34,703 nt of DNA from Myxococcota bacterium (GTDB taxonomy: Bacteria > Myxococcota_A > Polyangia > HGW-17). Numbering within the stretch: position 1 is the stretch's first letter; each line of letters opens with the position of its first letter. The notes under the pieces are model-generated. The model was not told the DNA's origin and made no database searches. It was given only the letters and a program-made list of their open reading frames with translations. Position numbers and translations under genes: made by a program. The DNA lies in assembly GCA_018821305.1 (NCBI GenBank), contig JAHJMN010000107.1, positions 1 to 34,703 on the forward strand, written 5' to 3'. Shown here piece after piece: positions 16,426 to 24,630 of the stretch.

Positions 16426-18516
16426 TTAGCGAATGAGGGGAGCAATAACGAGGGCAACAACACTCATGAGTTTAATGAGAATGTTGAGAGAAGGACCTGA
16501 TGTGTCTTTGAATGGATCGCCTACGGTGTCGCCAGTTACTGCAGCTTTATGTGCATCACTGCCTTTTCCGCCATGATTTCCGTCTTCAATATATTTTTTA
16601 GCATTGTCCCATGCACCACCAGCGTTGGACTGGAATATTGCAAGAAGAACACCTGATACGGTTACTCCAGCGAGAAGTCCACCAAGTGCATTTTTACTGA
16701 TAAAACCAACTACAACAGGGATAATAACTGCAAGAAGACCAGGGAGAATCATCCGTTTGATAGCGGCCTTTGTTGAGATTTCAACACAGGCAGCATAGTC
16801 AGCTTTTGCAGTACCTTCCAGAAGGCCTGGAATTTCTCTGAACTGACGTCGAACTTCGACGATCATCTCATTTGCAGCCTCTCCAACAGCGGTCATGGCA
16901 AGAGCACTGAAAAGGAAAGGAAGCATACCACCAAAGAACAGACCTGCCATAACTATAGGATCCGTAACATCGATGGCCTTAATATTGGCCTGCATACGGA
17001 AAGCAGCAAAGAGAGCAAGAGCCGTAAGGGCAGCAGATCCAATGGCAAATCCTTTACCGATTGCGGCAGTAGTATTACCAACAGCATCAAGTTTGTCTGT
17101 ACGTTCACGTACTTCTTTGGGAAGTTCGGACATTTCAGCTAAACCACCAGCATTGTCGGCGATAGGACCATAAGCATCAACAGCCAACTGAATACCCGTT
17201 GTAGAAAGCATACCGAGAGCGGCAATAGCGATGCCATAGAGGCCAGCAAATTTATATGAAATGATGATTGCAGCAGCAATATAGATGGTTGGAAGAGCCG
17301 TGGAAATCATTCCAGTTGCAAGACCAGCGATGATGTTTGTAGCAGCTCCTGTTTCAGAAGCCTTTGCAATTTTGTGTACTGGAGATTTATCTTTTGAACA
17401 GTAGTATTCTGTGGTGATTCCGATTGCGAGACCAGCAAAGAGACCACCAATAGTTGCTCCGATAATTTTAAGAGCATTAATTTTAATTCCACCATCAAGA
17501 ACAATTTCTTTTGGAATAAGTATGAAAGCGATAACTGCCGTAGCTACCAGCATAAGGCCAGCTGCACCAAAAGTACCAATGTTCAGAGCAGTCTGGGGAT
17601 TTCCACCTTCTTTGGTTTTTACAAAGAAAGTACCAATAATAGATGCAATTATTCCAGCACCTGCAAGAATGAGTGGAAGTAAGACGAGATTCATTGCTGC
17701 GCTTTTGCCCGTAGCGACAAAAGAAGCTCCGAACGCTAGAACCATGGCACCAACAATTGAGCCAACATAGGATTCGAAAAGATCTGCGCCCATACCAGCT
17801 ACGTCACCAACGTTGTCACCAACGTTGTCAGCTATAGTTGCTGGATTGCGTGGATCATCCTCAGGGATTCCAGCTTCAACTTTACCAACCAGATCCGCTC
17901 CAACGTCAGCAGCTTTGGTATAGATACCACCACCAACACGAGCAAACAGAGCAATAGAGGAAGCACCAAGGCTGTACCCGGAAATGATTGTAACTGCCTT
18001 GTAAAGAGCAATGTCACCTTTTCCAAGGAATCCGAAACTGTAATATCCCATTAAAAGAAGCCCAAGTCCCATAATCCCAAGACCTACAACGGTCATACCC
18101 ATTACGGAACCACCAGAAAATGCTACTTTAAGAGCTTCATTCAGGCCTTGTCTAGCCATATTTGTAGTGCGAACATTTGCTTTTGTGGCCACTTTCATGC
18201 CAACATAGCCTGCGAGGGCACTGCACAAAGCACCTACTACAAATGATAATGCAACAAAGGGGTTTTTGTAGTTAGCAAGATCTTTTTTGCCAAAAGAATT
18301 TGCAAGAACAAGAATTATTGCAACACTGAGTACAAACCAGAATAGAATCTTATATTCGCTTTTTAAAAAAGCCATTGCTCCTTCGCGAACATAACCGGCG
18401 ATTTCCTTCATACGATCAGTGCCTTCGTCAACAGCATCTATCTGTTTTGCCTTCCAAAAGGCAAACAGTAGAGCCAGAATTCCGAAAACAGGAATTACAA
18501 AAATTAGATTGGACAT
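16426..18516 (-). CDS. hppA: Membrane-bound pyrophosphatase, K+-dependent type
   Basis: It couples pyrophosphate hydrolysis to pumping of H+ or Na+ across the inner membrane. The 696-residue polytopic protein carries the substrate-site segment [19 protein letters not shown] and the motif [10 protein letters not shown] (about residue 475-485). Alanine directly after GNTT, rather than lysine, marks the K+-dependent branch; the pumped ion cannot be decided by eye. AAAGGAGGA lies seven bases before ATG, one of the best ribosome sites here, fitting high expression. It is probably its own unit: pth ends 72 bases upstream, and 93 bases follow before the next gene. Confidence 0.96.
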   Translation of the reverse strand: MSNLIFVIPVFGILALLFAFWKAKQIDAVDEGTDRMKEIAGYVREGAMAFLKSEYKILFWFVLSVAIILVLANSFGKKDLANYKNPFVALSFVVGALCSALAGYVGMKVATKANVRTTNMARQGLNEALKVAFSGGSVMGMTVVGLGIMGLGLLLMGYYSFGFLGKGDIALYKAVTIISGYSLGASSIALFARVGGGIYTKAADVGADLVGKVEAGIPEDDPRNPATIADNVGDNVGDVAGMGADLFESYVGSIVGAMVLAFGASFVATGKSAAMNLVLLPLILAGAGIIASIIGTFFVKTKEGGNPQTALNIGTFGAAGLMLVATAVIAFILIPKEIVLDGGIKINALKIIGATIGGLFAGLAIGITTEYYCSKDKSPVHKIAKASETGAATNIIAGLATGMISTALPTIYIAAAIIISYKFAGLYGIAIAALGMLSTTGIQLAVDAYGPIADNAGGLAEMSELPKEVRERTDKLDAVGNTTAAIGKGFAIGSAALTALALFAAFRMQANIKAIDVTDPIVMAGLFFGGMLPFLFSALAMTAVGEAANEMIVEVRRQFREIPGLLEGTAKADYAACVEISTKAAIKRMILPGLLAVIIPVVVGFISKNALGGLLAGVTVSGVLLAIFQSNAGGAWDNAKKYIEDGNHGGKGSDAHKAAVTGDTVGDPFKDTSGPSLNILIKLMSVVALVIAPLIR

Positions 18517-18588
18517 GTAAAAATCCTCCTTTACTTGTGTTGAAGTTTGAAATTATTAGAAAATTCCGAAGAATTGAGAATCATTGTT

Positions 18589-19155
18589 TCATCCGTTGAA
18601 CGTATTCATTGCATAGGTCGGACCTTTTAGCAATAGTGCTAAAGCAGCTTTTGTTCCTTTAACCAAAATTTCATTTAATTCAATACGTTCTGAAGGAGAA
18701 AATTTACCAAGAACATGTTTTACCATGTCATTTGCGGGCCTTCCTACTCCAAGGCGGATACGAATAAATTCTTTACTTCCGATCTGCTCAAAAATACTTT
18801 TTAAACCATTGTGTCCTGCAAGTCCGCCCCCTATTTTTATTTTCATTTTCCCAAACTCAAGATCCACTTCATCATGAAGAACAACAAGATGATTCACTTC
18901 ACAATTGGAGTTTTTTAGTGCTTTTTTTACAGAAGAACCAGAGAGATTCATATAGGTTTGTGGAAAAAGCAGGTGGACTTTCACGCCTGATGCTGTGCCT
19001 GTAGTGTAAAGACCATCATATTTTTTACGAAAAGAAGGTGCACCAATCTCTTTGGCAATACTTTCCAGAAGCATTGCTCCGATATTGTGCCTGGTTGAGG
19101 AGTATTCAGCTCCGGGATTACCCAGTCCGACAATCAGGTATGATTCCTGTTCCAT
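18589..19155 (-). CDS. pth: Peptidyl-tRNA hydrolase
   Basis: It recycles peptidyl-tRNA by cutting the ester bond. The 188 residues match the bacterial Pth family: LIVGLGNPG at 7-15, catalytic His23 in TRHNIG, HDEVDLEFG (about 95) and GGGLAGHNGLKS. It lies 15 bases after rplY, the classic prs-rplY-pth order of many Proteobacteria. Confidence 0.96.
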   Translation of the reverse strand: MEQESYLIVGLGNPGAEYSSTRHNIGAMLLESIAKEIGAPSFRKKYDGLYTTGTASGVKVHLLFPQTYMNLSGSSVKKALKNSNCEVNHLVVLHDEVDLEFGKMKIKIGGGLAGHNGLKSIFEQIGSKEFIRIRLGVGRPANDMVKHVLGKFSPSERIELNEILVKGTKAALALLLKGPTYAMNTFNG

Positions 19156-19170
19156 ATTATGGATTCAGTA

Positions 19171-19755
19171 TCAGGCTTCTTCGCCTTCATTTTTCTCAGT
19201 TTTAGCACCGGAAAGCATAATTACAGCCTGTCTTGGATTGAGATTTACAACAAGACCTTCTGGAAGATTAAGATTTTCAATTCTTGTTACTGTATCAATT
19301 TTGAGTGGAGTAACATCAAAACTGATAACTTCCGGTATTTCAGAAACTTTACAGGTAACAGGAAGTTCACGAAGTACCTGACGGAGTTTACCACCAAGCT
19401 TTTGACCTTCGGCTTTACCAATGATTGTAAAGGGAACTATTACCGTGTGTTTGTCTTCGGGCTCAAGCCGAAGGAAATCAACATGTAGTATTGTTCCTGT
19501 GAGAGCATCGATAGCGGCTTCTCTGATGATTACTTTTTCTGGAGTTTTTCCATCAACGGAAATCTGGAAATAAGTATTACGCTTTTTTGAAGGATCAAGA
19601 AATTTTGCCAGTTCGTTTGGATTGAACTGTACTTTAACTTGTTCTTTTTTCTTGCCGTAAAGAATACCGGGAGCCATCCCTTTTGCTCTGAGTCTGTTAT
19701 TTTCGTTTTTGCCTGCGCCTGTCCTTGAGGACACATTAAAAGTCTTTAATTCCAT
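19171..19755 (-). CDS. rplY: 50S ribosomal protein L25/general stress protein Ctc
   Basis: It binds 5S rRNA. The long (Ctc/TL5) form has an N-terminal L25 domain (about 1-95, with RTGAGKNENNRLRAKGMAPG) and a C-terminal beta domain (about 96-185), followed by an acidic tail EKNEGEEA. The start chosen is ATG 19755 (MELKTFNV), which has GAGG nine bases upstream and matches where the family begins. An in-frame ATG 27 bases further up would add residues not seen in the family. About 194 residues. Confidence 0.94.
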   Translation of the reverse strand: MELKTFNVSSRTGAGKNENNRLRAKGMAPGILYGKKKEQVKVQFNPNELAKFLDPSKKRNTYFQISVDGKTPEKVIIREAAIDALTGTILHVDFLRLEPEDKHTVIVPFTIIGKAEGQKLGGKLRQVLRELPVTCKVSEIPEVISFDVTPLKIDTVTRIENLNLPEGLVVNLNPRQAVIMLSGAKTEKNEGEEA

Positions 19756-19807
19756 AGCCAAATACCTCGCTGTATCATACAAACCAGTTGTTTTTTAATA
19801 AAAGCAA

Positions 19808-20749
19808 CTAAATAAATAGTGAACTTATTGAATCTCCATGGTGAATTCGCTTAATTGCCTCACCAAGAATTCTTCCTACGGAAAGTTGAACAATTTTTTC
19901 ACTCTCAGCACCATCGGAAAGGGGTATAGTATTTGTAACCCAGACCTTACGGAGAGGAGAATTGTTAATATTTTCTACAGCCTTGCCGGAAAATATTCCA
20001 TGTGTAGCAAGGGCATATACTTCAAGTGCACCGTGATCCTCAACAGCCTGGGCTGCTTTAGAAAGAGTACCTGCTGTATCGATCATATCGTCGATAATGA
20101 TTGCCTTCTTACCAGCTACTTCACCGACAATATTCATAATCTCGCACTGATTAGCCACTGGCCGTCTTTTATCAATGATAGCAAGAGGGCACCTCAGACG
20201 CATGGAAAACTCACGAGCTCGTTCAACACCACCAGCATCGGGGGAAACGATTACCAGTTCCTCACTGCGGAAATTCATACGAATTTCATCTAAAAGAACT
20301 GGTAATCCATGAAGGTGATCAACAGGAATATCAAAAAATCCCTGGATCTGCCCCGCATGGAGATCCATCATCAGAACGCGATTAGCACCAGCCATTGTAA
20401 TCAAATTTGCAACGAGTTTGGCACTTATAGGCGTCCTTGGTTTTACTTTTCTATCCTGTCTGGCATAACCAAAATAGGGCAGAATACCGACAATGGAACC
20501 AGCACTGGCTCTTTTCAAGGCATCTATGATGATAAGTAGTTCCATCAGATGCTCGTTAACAGGTTTACAGGTCGGCTGAATGACAAAACAATTAACCCCG
20601 CGAATATTTTCGTTAATACTGCAGAAGGTTTCACCATCTGCAAACCGACTTATTTTAATAGAGCCGGGCGCAATTTCCAGATAACTGCAGATTTCTTCAG
20701 TTAATTGGATGTTTGCGTTACCAGAAAATACCGCCAGTGACTTAAGCAT
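19808..20749 (-). CDS. prs: Ribose-phosphate pyrophosphokinase
   Basis: It makes PRPP from ribose 5-phosphate and ATP for nucleotide, His and Trp synthesis. Motifs in the 313-residue protein: PYFGYARQDRK (flexible loop/ATP site), DLHAGQIQGFFDIPVDHL, VSPDAGGVERARE and the PRPP loop IIDDMIDTAGTL. It follows tRNA-Gln by about 30 bases and shares its promoter (20874-20902). Confidence 0.97.
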   Translation of the reverse strand: MLKSLAVFSGNANIQLTEEICSYLEIAPGSIKISRFADGETFCSINENIRGVNCFVIQPTCKPVNEHLMELLIIIDALKRASAGSIVGILPYFGYARQDRKVKPRTPISAKLVANLITMAGANRVLMMDLHAGQIQGFFDIPVDHLHGLPVLLDEIRMNFRSEELVIVSPDAGGVERAREFSMRLRCPLAIIDKRRPVANQCEIMNIVGEVAGKKAIIIDDMIDTAGTLSKAAQAVEDHGALEVYALATHGIFSGKAVENINNSPLRKVWVTNTIPLSDGAESEKIVQLSVGRILGEAIKRIHHGDSISSLFI

Positions 20750-20781
20750 CTGCGACCTCGATCCGGAGCCATGCTGCCTTG

Positions 20782-20852
20782 CTGGGCCGGAAGGATTCGA
20801 ACCTTCGATGCGGGGACCAAAGCCCCGTGACTTGCCGCTTGTCGACGGCCCA
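20782..20852 (-). tRNA. tRNA-Gln (UUG)
   Basis: The minus strand folds as a full cloverleaf: acceptor TGGGCCG/CGGCCCA, D-arm GAC...GTC, anticodon stem CGGGG/CCCCG with loop CTTTGGT (anticodon TTG), four-base variable loop and T-arm GAAGG/CCTTC with TTCGAAT. The U1-A72 pair and discriminator G73 are typical of tRNA-Gln. The 3' CCA is not encoded (the next bases are CAA), so it must be added afterwards. It sits directly upstream of prs. Confidence 0.95.
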
Positions 20853-20873
20853 ATATCCCCCGAAACGGATTAG

Positions 20874-20902
20874 TGTATAAAGGGAACCAAGTAAAAAGTC
20901 AA
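20874..20902 (-). promoter_or_regulatory. Sigma-70 promoter of the tRNA-Gln-prs-rplY-pth unit
   Basis: On the minus strand TTGACT (20897-20902), 17-base spacer, TATACA (20874-20879). The expected transcription start, about 20867, falls just before the tRNA 5' end at 20852. Confidence 0.8.
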
Positions 20903-21022
20903 CTACTGATTGAACTTTTTAGAGAGTTTTATCCACTGGATAGAAAAAATTAAATGCAAAAGGTGATCTCTTTAATAGTGGCAATTTTCTTTTTCTCAGA
21001 CAAGTTCAACTCGAGGACTATT

Positions 21023-21168
21023 TAGTTCGTGTCCTGAAATTCGCTTCGCGAAGGATTTTATTAAAAATCCTAACAGGCCACTATTAATATTTTCACCACC
21101 TTGCGGTTACTGTCCTGAATCAAAAACTGGCAAAAAGTCTGATTTTGGGTATTTCAGGACAGTAACTA
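21023..21168 (+). repeat. Family B composite element, copy B2 (146 bp)
   Basis: The left end is TAGTTCGTGTCCTGAAAT. The right end, on the other strand, is TAGTTACTGTCCTGAAAT. Inside are hairpin 1 TTCGC-TTC-GCGAA (21040-21052), hairpin 2 AGGATTTT/AAAATCCT (21052-21071), then a TAACAGGCCACTA block shared with copy B4. A second inner copy of the end (GTTACTGTCC..., from 21106) pairs with the right end exactly as in copy B3. The minus-strand gene at 21107-21622 runs into this element and stops in it. Confidence 0.7.
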
Positions 21169-21622
21169 TATAACAATATTTTTTCATTGATTCAGATTTT
21201 TCCTCAAGAAAGCGTAAAAACGATTTACCTGAAGCATTTCTCTGCTTTTGATTGTCAGCATAATAGGGAGTAGGGGAACTTTTGAAATCAGATCCATCTG
21301 CGACATCAGACACATCGTTAATATCGGAAACATCTGTAATATCCTCGATATCCTGAACATCACCATCAATAATATCCGAAGCATCAACAATATCCGCGTC
21401 TGAAATTACATCGTTAATATCGGAATCGACAATATCCTGAATATCCAAAATATCATCAGTATCGGAATCAATCGCCGCATCGGTAGTAATTATTGAGCAA
21501 CTGCCATTCAAACATTTTTCCGTTGAAGCACAGTCAGAATTTCGAAGACAAGGATTCCCCGCGGGATCGCAAGATGAAAATAATAAAAACATAACCGAAA
21601 GAATTTGAAGTAAATTTTTCAT
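21107..21622 (-). CDS. Asp-rich lipoprotein with Cys cluster, 3' end replaced by a repeat
   Basis: The 171-residue product starts with a lipoprotein signal (MKNLLQILSVMFLLFSSC, Cys18 with Asp at +2). A cysteine cluster follows, NPCLRNSDCASTEKCLNGSC (25-42), a pattern common in myxobacterial and bradymonad surface proteins. Residues about 48-113 are a low-complexity chain of Asp-Ile/Asp-Val units that may bind Ca2+ or act as a spacer. The last ~20 codons and the TAA stop are encoded by repeat B2, so the original C-terminus was probably lost or changed when the repeat arrived. It starts within the end of the upstream gene (ATGA overlap). Confidence 0.7.
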   Translation of the reverse strand: MKNLLQILSVMFLLFSSCDPAGNPCLRNSDCASTEKCLNGSCSIITTDAAIDSDTDDILDIQDIVDSDINDVISDADIVDASDIIDGDVQDIEDITDVSDINDVSDVADGSDFKSSPTPYYADNQKQRNASGKSFLRFLEEKSESMKKYCYIVTVLKYPKSDFLPVFDSGQ

Positions 21623-22191
21623 TGTCCATACCTTGTAATTGGGAAGGAAAACCCGATACTGAGATCAATTTTTGAGATGGTCGTATTTTCAGGCAAATCG
21701 CTTCCCCATAAAAATATTCCTAAAGATAATTTTAAATGGACCACTATTTTTCCAAGATCTGTATGAAATAAAACTCCTACTTCTGGTCCAAATAAATTAT
21801 ATTCAGATATTTTAACATGTGCGCCTCCATATATTGTAAAGCCCATGTAATCTCCCATTTTTGCTGTATATTCAATTTTAGGAACAAGTCCGAGAGTTGT
21901 CCTTGATTCCAATTCAACATTAATTTCCAGTGCATATACTGGAAAATCTTCATCATCAAAACGGGCACGTATGTCTGCAGATACAAAGGCTGGACTTCTT
22001 TTTGTGTGAGAAGTATCAGTCTTTCCGGTAGTAAAACCCGACCCTGCACCAAAGCGACCATCGAAGGTAACGCTCTGAGCCTGTACAACACCAGGGAAAT
22101 AACAACATATATAATATATAGTAATGAGAGCAAATATTAAATGTACATTTCTGTACATAAAAACATTGGTGTAATTTTTAGTATAGCCCAT
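21619..22191 (-). CDS. Exported beta-rich (outer-membrane-like) protein, unknown
   Basis: About 190 residues. I place the start at ATG 22191 because GGAG lies seven bases upstream; the reading frame is open to 22272 but those starts lack a good site. A long basic n-region leads into the hydrophobic core LIFALITIYYICCYFPG and a VQAQS cleavage site. The mature part is made of alternating hydrophobic stretches with glycine turns (FDGRFGAGSGF, MGFTIYGGAHVK, IVVHLKLSLGIFLWG, IDLSIGFSFPI) typical of a small beta-barrel. Its stop overlaps the next lipoprotein gene, so the two are probably made together at the envelope. Confidence 0.68.
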   Translation of the reverse strand: MGYTKNYTNVFMYRNVHLIFALITIYYICCYFPGVVQAQSVTFDGRFGAGSGFTTGKTDTSHTKRSPAFVSADIRARFDDEDFPVYALEINVELESRTTLGLVPKIEYTAKMGDYMGFTIYGGAHVKISEYNLFGPEVGVLFHTDLGKIVVHLKLSLGIFLWGSDLPENTTISKIDLSIGFSFPITRYGQ

Positions 22192-22252
22192 TTCAATCTC
22201 CGCGTTTTTCACAGATCGAGTCTTTTTGAAAAAAAACTTCATTTTTCGCATT

Positions 22253-22274
22253 TTTTGTACGTATATGTACAAAA
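22253..22274. promoter_or_regulatory. 22-base palindrome, likely operator
   Basis: TTTTGTAC (22253-22260), GTATAT, GTACAAAA (22267-22274): perfect 8-bp arms. It lies 61 bases upstream of the beta-barrel gene start and about 240 bases upstream of the sigma-54 promoter at 22513, so it could serve either gene, as repressor operator or as an activator site. The rest of the 378-base gap (22192-22569) is AT-rich, with the sigma-54 promoter at its right end. Confidence 0.5.
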
Positions 22275-22484
22275 CATCGAATTATATGTTCTATAACGTA
22301 CAGGAAAATCGAATAGAGTTCTTTATTCGCGTTTTCTGATTGTTCGTTTATGTGCATTTTATAAAACATTTATTCTTTTCCCTATTGAAAAGATATCGAT
22401 CCTCAAGGATTTTGTTTTTAATTAAATCGAAATATTTTTCCTCAAATGTGAATTTATATTTCAATACAACGAGTTACAAAAAAT

Positions 22485-22498
22485 GTCAACTTTTTGAC
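22485..22498. promoter_or_regulatory. Short inverted repeat next to the sigma-54 promoter
   Basis: GTCAA, four bases, TTGAC, ending 14 bases before the -24 element. It may be a binding site for a regulator; at this size it could also be chance. Confidence 0.25.
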
Positions 22499-22512
22499 CT
22501 TTCCTGTCAGAA

Positions 22513-22528
22513 TGGCACGGACGTTGCT
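22513..22528 (+). promoter_or_regulatory. Sigma-54 (RpoN) promoter
   Basis: TGGCACG, four bases, TTGCT: an essentially perfect match to the -24/-12 consensus TGGCACG-N4-TTGCW. Transcription would start near 22540, about 30 bases before the ATG at 22570. This excludes the earlier in-frame ATG at 22537 as a useful start. Confidence 0.85.
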
Positions 22529-22569
22529 TACCTGTTATGCCGCTGATTAATGAGGAAGGAGTCCACACC

Positions 22570-23274
22570 ATGATTAATGCTTCAATATCAAAAAATAACG
22601 AAATTCTGGAACAACATTTACCTCTTGTTAAGAATCTCGCATGGCATTACGCCTCTAATCTTCCACCGGAAGAAAGGGAAGAAATTTTCAGTGCTGCCAC
22701 CCTTGGGCTTGTTGAAGCATACAACCGCTACACGCATGAGAAACAAACTTCATTCTGGACTTACGCTCAAAACAGAGTAATAGGAGCAATCCAGGACGAT
22801 CTCCGGAGAAGAGATCCACTAACTCGTTCTCAACGACGAAAAGTAAAAACTGTTGAGAGAGCATTCACCGAACATACTCGTTTACATGGGGAACTCCCTT
22901 TGGAAGAACAACTCAGTGTTGTTACTGGAATGAGTATTGAAGACATTCGTAAAGCAAAAACCCTCAAACAGGCTGTTCAATTTGTCTCCTTTGAAGAATA
23001 CGAAACCAGAGAAGACGGATCTACTTCCTCCAGAATAGCTGATGATTCCGCAATTGAACCGGAACAGGCGGTTATGGACATCGAAAGAAAAACAGTTCTC
23101 GCTGATATGGTTAATTCATTGCCTGAAAGGGAGAAGGTTGTCGTTGAACTTCTCTACTACAGTGGAAAAACTCCCAGAGAAGTTTCAGATCTACTAGGAG
23201 TTACAGAGGGTAGAGTAAGCCAAATCAATAAAGCTGCCGTTGAGAGACTTCGAAAAAGGGCGTCTTCTCTTTAA
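22570..23274 (+). CDS. RNA polymerase sigma factor, FliA/WhiG (sigma-28) type
   Basis: About 234 residues with regions 2, 3 and 4 in order. Region 2 reads HLPLVKNLAWHYAS ... AATLGLVEAYNRYTHE, followed by the sigma-28-like AIQDDLRRRDPLTRSQRRK. Region 3 contains GELPLEEQLSVVTGMSIEDI. Region 4 reads LPEREKVVVELLYYSGKTPREVSDLLGVTEGRVSQINKAAVERLR, split here by a helix-turn-helix. The start is ATG 22570, with AGGAAGGAG at 22553-22561; the sigma-54 promoter at 22513 supports this. Members of this group drive late flagellar genes or sporulation and stress genes; no anti-sigma factor (FlgM) or flagellar operon is adjacent. Repeat A3 follows the stop. Confidence 0.88.
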   Translation: MINASISKNNEILEQHLPLVKNLAWHYASNLPPEEREEIFSAATLGLVEAYNRYTHEKQTSFWTYAQNRVIGAIQDDLRRRDPLTRSQRRKVKTVERAFTEHTRLHGELPLEEQLSVVTGMSIEDIRKAKTLKQAVQFVSFEEYETREDGSTSSRIADDSAIEPEQAVMDIERKTVLADMVNSLPEREKVVVELLYYSGKTPREVSDLLGVTEGRVSQINKAAVERLRKRASSL

Positions 23275-23283
23275 ATATTTCAC

Positions 23284-23499
23284 TATACCGCTTTCTTAGT
23301 AATACGATAGAGCCCCTGATTGTCCTGTTCCTGCTACTGAGTTCCTGTTTCCCTGAAATTTTAAACAGGGACACAGGTAGTCAGGCAAACAGGATCCCGG
23401 TTCAGGTCATAAACATTCAACATCAAAGCATAATTACAAATGACAGGATGAAAACAAGTACTTTTCCCGTTTCGATCCTTTTATTCCGCAAGCGAACTA
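23284..23499 (+). repeat. Family A element, copy A3 (216 bp, internal deletion)
   Basis: The left end is TATACCGCTTTCTTAGTAA. The right end, on the other strand, is TAGTTCGCTTGCGGAATAA, more decayed. Compared with A1 it lacks about 30 bases just inside the left end (the AAAGAAAATCTTCAGGAA part) but keeps the CCTG-rich palindrome (about 23318-23405). It starts 9 bases after the sigma-factor stop and could act as that gene's terminator. It fills most of the 256-base gap. Confidence 0.7.
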
Positions 23500-23530
23500 A
23501 GAAGGAGCAGGAAAAGCCTGCACCGAAGTT

Positions 23531-24622
23531 TCAGTCATCTTTTTCATGAAGAATTCTGTAGTGGCACCAGGATGGTTGATTTGTCTCGGGATCCCAGATG
23601 TGAAGTGAATTCCCCTGACAAACGGGAAATTCAGGACAATTCTCACAAATCCCTTTTTTCATCCAGACTCGATCACGGAAAATATCGTAGCGATTTTCCC
23701 ATACATTGACAAATGAATCAGTCTTTATGTTGCCCTGAGCAAACCACTGAGGTAAGTTAGGACATGCAGAAATGGTTCCGTCTGCCATAATCCCACTTAT
23801 ATTAACACCAGCCCTGCAAAAGTAAGGCGTATCTCTAAGTTTGTTTTCATAGTCCCAACCAAGCCAACCTTCTTCACTTAGATTTACATGAAAATCTTCT
23901 TTTTTTCCACGCTCCCGCAGTTTTATCATCTCAGGAATTAACATCCGAAAATGATCCGGGGTCAGCAGAACATCTTCATTATTTTTTGCGCGACCTATTG
24001 GAAAAATATTGAAAACACGCCAATGAGTCGCTCCGGAATTAGTAACTATCTGATATGTTTCCTCAAGAAATGGTATTAATCGGGGAGTTACACATGTAAT
24101 GGCTTCAACAACTGGAATTCCCTCTTCTTTTAAAAACCCCAGAGCAGAAACAGCTCTGGAAAAAGAACCACTTCTGTTTCTTAGCCAATCATGAATTATT
24201 TCTGGTCCATCAAGAGATACAACAATACTTGATATACCTGTTGCGGATATTATTTGGGCAACTTTTTTATTTAGAGCCCAACCATTGGTAACCATGCCCA
24301 GCCTGAACCCCAGGTCCCTTGCTTTTGAAAGAATTAAAAAAAGATCTCTTCTAACGAGGGGCTCTCCACCCGTAACTACGAGCATTATTTTGGATGCGTC
24401 TTGATGATCAGCTATTTCCCGGAATGTTTTGAGAATAACTTCCTTATCAAGCCCCTTTATGGAAGCATCCGCAGTGCAATCAGAACCGCAATGAAGACAT
24501 GATAAATTGCATTGCCGAGTGGTTTCCCAAAATAGATATCTAAGTTCATGAAGTTCTATTTCAAATTTGGTGTATAGTTGCCAGCGATGATTAAGAAATG
24601 AGTGGACAACGCTTTGAAACAT
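23531..24622 (-). CDS. Radical SAM/SPASM protein (resembles the rSAM/lipoprotein-system family)
   Basis: About 363 residues. The start is set at ATG 24622 because GAGG lies six bases upstream; a TTG at 24634 overlapping the previous stop is the alternative. Cys38, Cys42 and Cys45 (CNLSCLHC) bind the radical SAM cluster, and GGEP follows at 85-88. The C-terminal SPASM domain has Cys269, 287, 326, 329, 335 and 353 (CRAG, ACPNLP, GICENCPEFPVCQGN, WCHY), enough for auxiliary clusters. The phrases LHELRYLFWETTRQCNLSCL, SLDGPEIIHDWLR and NIFPIGRA recall TIGR04133, known from Bacteroidetes beside a lipoprotein; I recall this without a search. SPASM enzymes usually modify peptides or proteins. The substrate is not evident. 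It is last in the grpE-dnaK operon. Confidence 0.85.
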   Translation of the reverse strand: MFQSVVHSFLNHRWQLYTKFEIELHELRYLFWETTRQCNLSCLHCGSDCTADASIKGLDKEVILKTFREIADHQDASKIMLVVTGGEPLVRRDLFLILSKARDLGFRLGMVTNGWALNKKVAQIISATGISSIVVSLDGPEIIHDWLRNRSGSFSRAVSALGFLKEEGIPVVEAITCVTPRLIPFLEETYQIVTNSGATHWRVFNIFPIGRAKNNEDVLLTPDHFRMLIPEMIKLRERGKKEDFHVNLSEEGWLGWDYENKLRDTPYFCRAGVNISGIMADGTISACPNLPQWFAQGNIKTDSFVNVWENRYDIFRDRVWMKKGICENCPEFPVCQGNSLHIWDPETNQPSWCHYRILHEKDD

Positions 24623-24630
24623 ATCAAACC

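Noticed and set aside
17411-17770. A 119-codon frame opposite hppA
   Set aside because: It is a shadow of a high-constraint membrane-protein gene; its Ala/Pro/Ile bias is what the antisense of such a gene gives.
22340-22546. A 68-codon frame before the sigma-factor gene
   Set aside because: It covers the AT-rich regulatory region including the sigma-54 promoter; no ribosome site or conserved features.
22537-22569. The upstream ATG as start of the sigma-factor gene
   Set aside because: It lies at the predicted sigma-54 transcription start and has no ribosome site, while ATG 22570 has AGGAAGGAG.
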